DNA of 64,000 nucleotides from Candidatus Puniceispirillum sp. (GTDB lineage Bacteria; Pseudomonadota; Alphaproteobacteria; Caedimonadales; UBA1908): NCBI GenBank assembly GCA_013822015.1, contig PNJU01000005.1, positions 62,001 to 126,000 of the forward strand, read 5' to 3'. Shown piece by piece: positions 61,497 to 64,000 of this stretch (position 1 is its first letter; each line of letters starts with the position of its first letter). The notes under the pieces were generated by a model. It saw only the letters and a program-made list of their open reading frames with translations, ran no database searches and was not told where the DNA came from. The position numbers and the translations under genes were made by a program.

Positions 61497-62899
61497 GACG
61501 TCCCCTTACAGTTGAGGAGCACCGCCAAAGCGCAAGACATGAGGCGGGTGCGCAAATTGTCGGCCCGTGATGTGAGAATAATGGGTACTTTTGCGCCCAA
61601 CACAAGACCCGCGGCTTCTGCGTGGGCAAGAAAGGTCAGCTGTTTGGCCAACATGTTGGCGGCCTCTAAATTGGGTGCAATGAAAATATCGGCGTCACCT
61701 GCCACCTGTGAGACGATGCCTTTTTCAAGGGCGGCCTCACGGCTGACGGCGTTATCAAAGGCCAGTGGTCCGTCTAAAATGCCCCCCTTGATTTGACCGC
61801 GGTCGGCCATTTTGCATAGGGCGCTGGCGTCCAGGGTTGCCTGCATTTTGGATGTCACCGTCTCAACGGCCGCAAGAAGTGCCACTTTAGGATCGGTTTT
61901 GTACCCAAAAATCGCATGCCAAAGGTCAATGGCGTTTTGGCAGATATCTGCCTTTTCATCTAAAGACGGAGCAATGTTGATGGCTGCGTCGGTGATAAGG
62001 AAGGGCTTGTGATAGGTCGCTATATCCATGATATAGGCATGACTCATGCGCCGCCCAGTGCGCAGACCCGAGTCCTTTGCCACAACCGCCTCCAAAAGCT
62101 CGTGGGTCTGAATGGCGCCTTTCATGATGGCGTGTACGTCGCCCGCTGCCGCCATGGCCACAGCCGCTTGGGCCGATGCGTGACTGTGGGGTGTATCAAC
62201 AATCTCAAAGCCATCAAGGGAAATACCTGCGTCCTTTGCAACCTCCAAAAGGCGCGCACGCGGCCCAATGAGCACACTTTCAAGAAGGCGCGCTTCACGC
62301 CCTGCAACAACGGTTTCCAGCACCTGGGTCTGAAGGGGATGGACCACACCCACCCGCAGGGGCGCACGCCCCTTGCAAAGGCCAAGGAGAATCTCGTAGT
62401 GATCCTCGTTTTGGATCTCCACACGGGGCAGGTGATGACGTGGCAAGCGGATATGCTCCAGTGGCACCAACACGTGGGAGATGCCTTCCAACACAACCTC
62501 GTGTTTCTCATTGTAAATAGTACAGTCAAAGGTCGCGATGGGTTTGTCCGGGTGCTTTTCTTTGACGGTGATAATGGCGGTGATGGTATCCCCTAGTTTG
62601 ACCGGCCTTTTGAAGGTAAAGCTTTGATCCAGATAGATGGTGCCGGGTCCTGGCAACACGTTGCCAAGAAGCGTGGAGATGAGGGAACCTGTCCAAAGGC
62701 CGTGTCCAATGATTCCGTGGAAATGGCTGCTTTGGGCGTAGGACTCATCCATGTGCGCGGGGTTTACATCCCCTGTGACGGTGGCAAAAAGCTCCGTATC
62801 CTCCTTTGTAAGGGTACGCGTAAGGCGTGCCTGGCGCCCTATGGTGAGGGCGTCAAAGGGAACATTTTCGATGTAGTCATCCTGGGTCATGATTCTCAC
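61493..62899 (-). CDS. Bifunctional MaoC enoyl-CoA hydratase / phosphate acetyltransferase
   Basis: A 468-residue fusion. Residues 1-150 are a MaoC hot-dog domain with GDVNPAHMDESYAQSSHFHGIIGHGLWTGSLIS, including the catalytic Asp/His pair. Residues 165-468 are a phosphotransacetylase/phosphotransbutyrylase domain (GPRARLLEVAKDAGISL, GDVHAIMKGAIQTHELL, DAAINIAPSLDEKADI, GPLAFDNAVS, FIAPNLEAANMLAKQL). Together they could feed hydroxyacyl-CoA into polymer synthesis and link acetyl-CoA to acetyl-phosphate. The gene sits between phaC and ackA with 4-base overlaps on both sides. Confidence 0.93.
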   Translation of the reverse strand: MRIMTQDDYIENVPFDALTIGRQARLTRTLTKEDTELFATVTGDVNPAHMDESYAQSSHFHGIIGHGLWTGSLISTLLGNVLPGPGTIYLDQSFTFKRPVKLGDTITAIITVKEKHPDKPIATFDCTIYNEKHEVVLEGISHVLVPLEHIRLPRHHLPRVEIQNEDHYEILLGLCKGRAPLRVGVVHPLQTQVLETVVAGREARLLESVLIGPRARLLEVAKDAGISLDGFEIVDTPHSHASAQAAVAMAAAGDVHAIMKGAIQTHELLEAVVAKDSGLRTGRRMSHAYIMDIATYHKPFLITDAAINIAPSLDEKADICQNAIDLWHAIFGYKTDPKVALLAAVETVTSKMQATLDASALCKMADRGQIKGGILDGPLAFDNAVSREAALEKGIVSQVAGDADIFIAPNLEAANMLAKQLTFLAHAEAAGLVLGAKVPIILTSRADNLRTRLMSCALAVLLNCKGTS

Positions 62900-64000
62900 C
62901 TATGTAAAACGTATGTGCCTGGCGCTGCGCCCAGATTGTCAAGGGGAGGGGGAGGGGGCGCTTTTTCTGGCGTGCCATTTGCCTCTAGCCACCGATCCCA
63001 CGCAAGCCACCATGAACCTGGCTGGCGCGTGGCCGTGTCTCGCCATGTTTGAGGATCGATATAGGGATCGCCGCTGCCACGCTCTTTTTCAAGGAAAAAG
63101 CGCCCCGCGTGCCCGGGTTCGCTCACAATGCCCACATTATGTCCGCCCTTGGCCAAAATAAAGGTTACGTCCCCATTCACCATGAGGTGTATTTTATAAA
63201 CGGACTCCCAGGGGGCCACGTGGTCGCGGTCAGTGCCCACGGCAAAAACGGGGACGTGGATGTTTTCGGCGGCGACCGCTTTCCCTTCAACGGTATAGTG
63301 GCCTTCCGCAAATTCATTGTTGAGAAAAAGGCGTTCAAGGTAGGCGCTGTGCATATCGCAAGGCATGCGCGTCGTGTCTGCGTTCCATGCCATAAAGTCC
63401 ACGGTGCCACGCCGCATCCCATGGAGATAGTCATTGATGATTTTCGACCAGATGAGGTCGTAGGAGCGCAGCATCTGAAAGGCGCCGGCCATTTGTTTTG
63501 TGTCCAGATACCCTTGGGCTTTCATGATATTTTGCAGAAACGAAACTTGGCTGGGGGTGATGAACAGCATCAGCTCCCCCGCATCAGAAAAGTCACCCTG
63601 GGCCGCAAGAAGTGTCAGGCTTTTGAGGCGCTTGTCCCCCTTGAGCGCCATAGTGGCTGCCGCAATCATGGCAAGGGTTCCCCCAAGACAGTAGCCTGCC
63701 AGGTGGATTTTGTTTTTTCCACATGTTTTTGAGACCACGTCAAGGGCCGTCATAATCCCAAGGTTTTGATAGTCATCCATGGTGAGATGGGCGTCTTCAC
63801 GGTCTGGGTTCTTCCAAGAAATCATGAAGACCGTGTGCCCCCTTTCCACAAGCCAGCGTACAAGGGAGTTGGCCGGGGACAAATCCAGGATGTAGTACTT
63901 CATGATCCAAGCGGGCACAATCAAGATTGGCTCTTGATGCACCGTGGGCGTTTGGGGGCTGTATTGAATGAGCTCCATCAGTTCATTGCGATAAACCACC
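62896..64000 (-). CDS. phaC: Class I poly(3-hydroxyalkanoate) synthase, C-terminal part (cut by right window edge)
   Basis: About 368 residues are visible and the frame is open to the last base, so the N-terminal part lies outside. It has PAWIMKYYILDLSPANSLVRWLVERGHTVFMISWKNP, the lipase-like box GYCLGGTLA with the catalytic cysteine, DTKQMAGAFQMLRSYDLIWSKIINDYLHG, the aspartate in VGTDRDHVAPW, and the histidine in KGGHNVGIVS. The enzyme polymerises hydroxyacyl-CoA into storage granules. It is the first visible gene of the phaC/MaoC-PTA/ackA operon. Confidence 0.95.
   Translation of the reverse strand, partial: VVYRNELMELIQYSPQTPTVHQEPILIVPAWIMKYYILDLSPANSLVRWLVERGHTVFMISWKNPDREDAHLTMDDYQNLGIMTALDVVSKTCGKNKIHLAGYCLGGTLAMIAAATMALKGDKRLKSLTLLAAQGDFSDAGELMLFITPSQVSFLQNIMKAQGYLDTKQMAGAFQMLRSYDLIWSKIINDYLHGMRRGTVDFMAWNADTTRMPCDMHSAYLERLFLNNEFAEGHYTVEGKAVAAENIHVPVFAVGTDRDHVAPWESVYKIHLMVNGDVTFILAKGGHNVGIVSEPGHAGRFFLEKERGSGDPYIDPQTWRDTATRQPGSWWLAWDRWLEANGTPEKAPPPPPLDNLGAAPGTYVLHR

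Overview
The window looks like chromosomal DNA from an alphaproteobacterium with mid-range GC. The evidence is the lpdA-lipA-ratA block, the fliF-fliG-fliH-fliN-flbD order typical of Caulobacter relatives, an outer-membrane block from rseP to lpxB, LpxI instead of LpxH, and a polyhydroxyalkanoate synthase followed by a MaoC/phosphotransacetylase fusion and acetate kinase. Many small secreted proteins, a secreted leucine-rich-repeat-like protein and a seven-gene family of secreted methyltransferase-like proteins suggest life in or on a eukaryotic host, perhaps a Holosporales-like lineage. That placement is inference; no rRNA or tRNA gene was recognised, so nothing here fixes the taxon.

Layout. 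1-1237 (minus): lgt and the start of a MidA-like methyltransferase gene that runs off the left edge. 1353-5837 (plus): a compact cassette with an E1/ThiF-nitroreductase fusion followed by three LuxI/FeeM-like acyl-synthase paralogues. 5930-9347: LysE exporter, ratA, lipA, lpdA. 9466-18678: a two-component pair, an LRR-like secreted protein, a chemoreceptor, an acetyltransferase, a DUF523 protein, a small secreted protein and aconitase. 18829-20456: two paralogous small outer-membrane beta-barrel proteins with matching leaders and strong terminators. 21218-29510 (plus): rseP-bamA-skp-lpxD-fabZ-lpxA-lpxI-lpxB, envelope biogenesis. 29501-32427: small secreted proteins, a HAD/UbiA-like protein with an eroded prenyltransferase part, and an aldo/keto reductase. 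32590-42194 (plus): seven tandem secreted methyltransferase-like paralogues. 42308-46846 (plus): rpsB-tsf-pyrH-frr-uppS-cdsA. 47039-56259 (plus): flagellar operon fliF-fliG-fliH-fliN-flbD-flhA-flhF-flhG, closed by a 17-bp-stem terminator. 56309-57579 (minus): TerC and a flavin reductase. 57716-59873 (plus): motA-motB. 59884-64000 (minus): phaC (cut by the right edge), MaoC-PTA, ackA and a small secreted protein.

Two loci merit most attention. The first is the 1.4-5.8 kb cassette. It joins an E1-like adenylating domain and a nitroreductase domain (the pair of activities used, as separate proteins, in azole-peptide biosynthesis) with three acyl-homoserine-lactone-synthase-like acyltransferases, which suggests a small-molecule or lipid-signal pathway. 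The second is the 32.6-42.2 kb array. Every member has a signal peptide although the fold looks like a SAM methyltransferase, there are two alternating subfamilies, one member has lost the SAM-binding motif, and an approximately 80-bp promoter/leader is duplicated in front of the first two genes. The array lies between two halves of the normally contiguous rpsB-to-lpxB supercluster, and dxr, normally at that junction, is absent from the window.

Limits: all assignments are by eye from translated sequence and motif memory. Start sites were chosen from ribosome-binding sites and signal peptides and could be wrong by a few codons. Promoters are pattern matches only.
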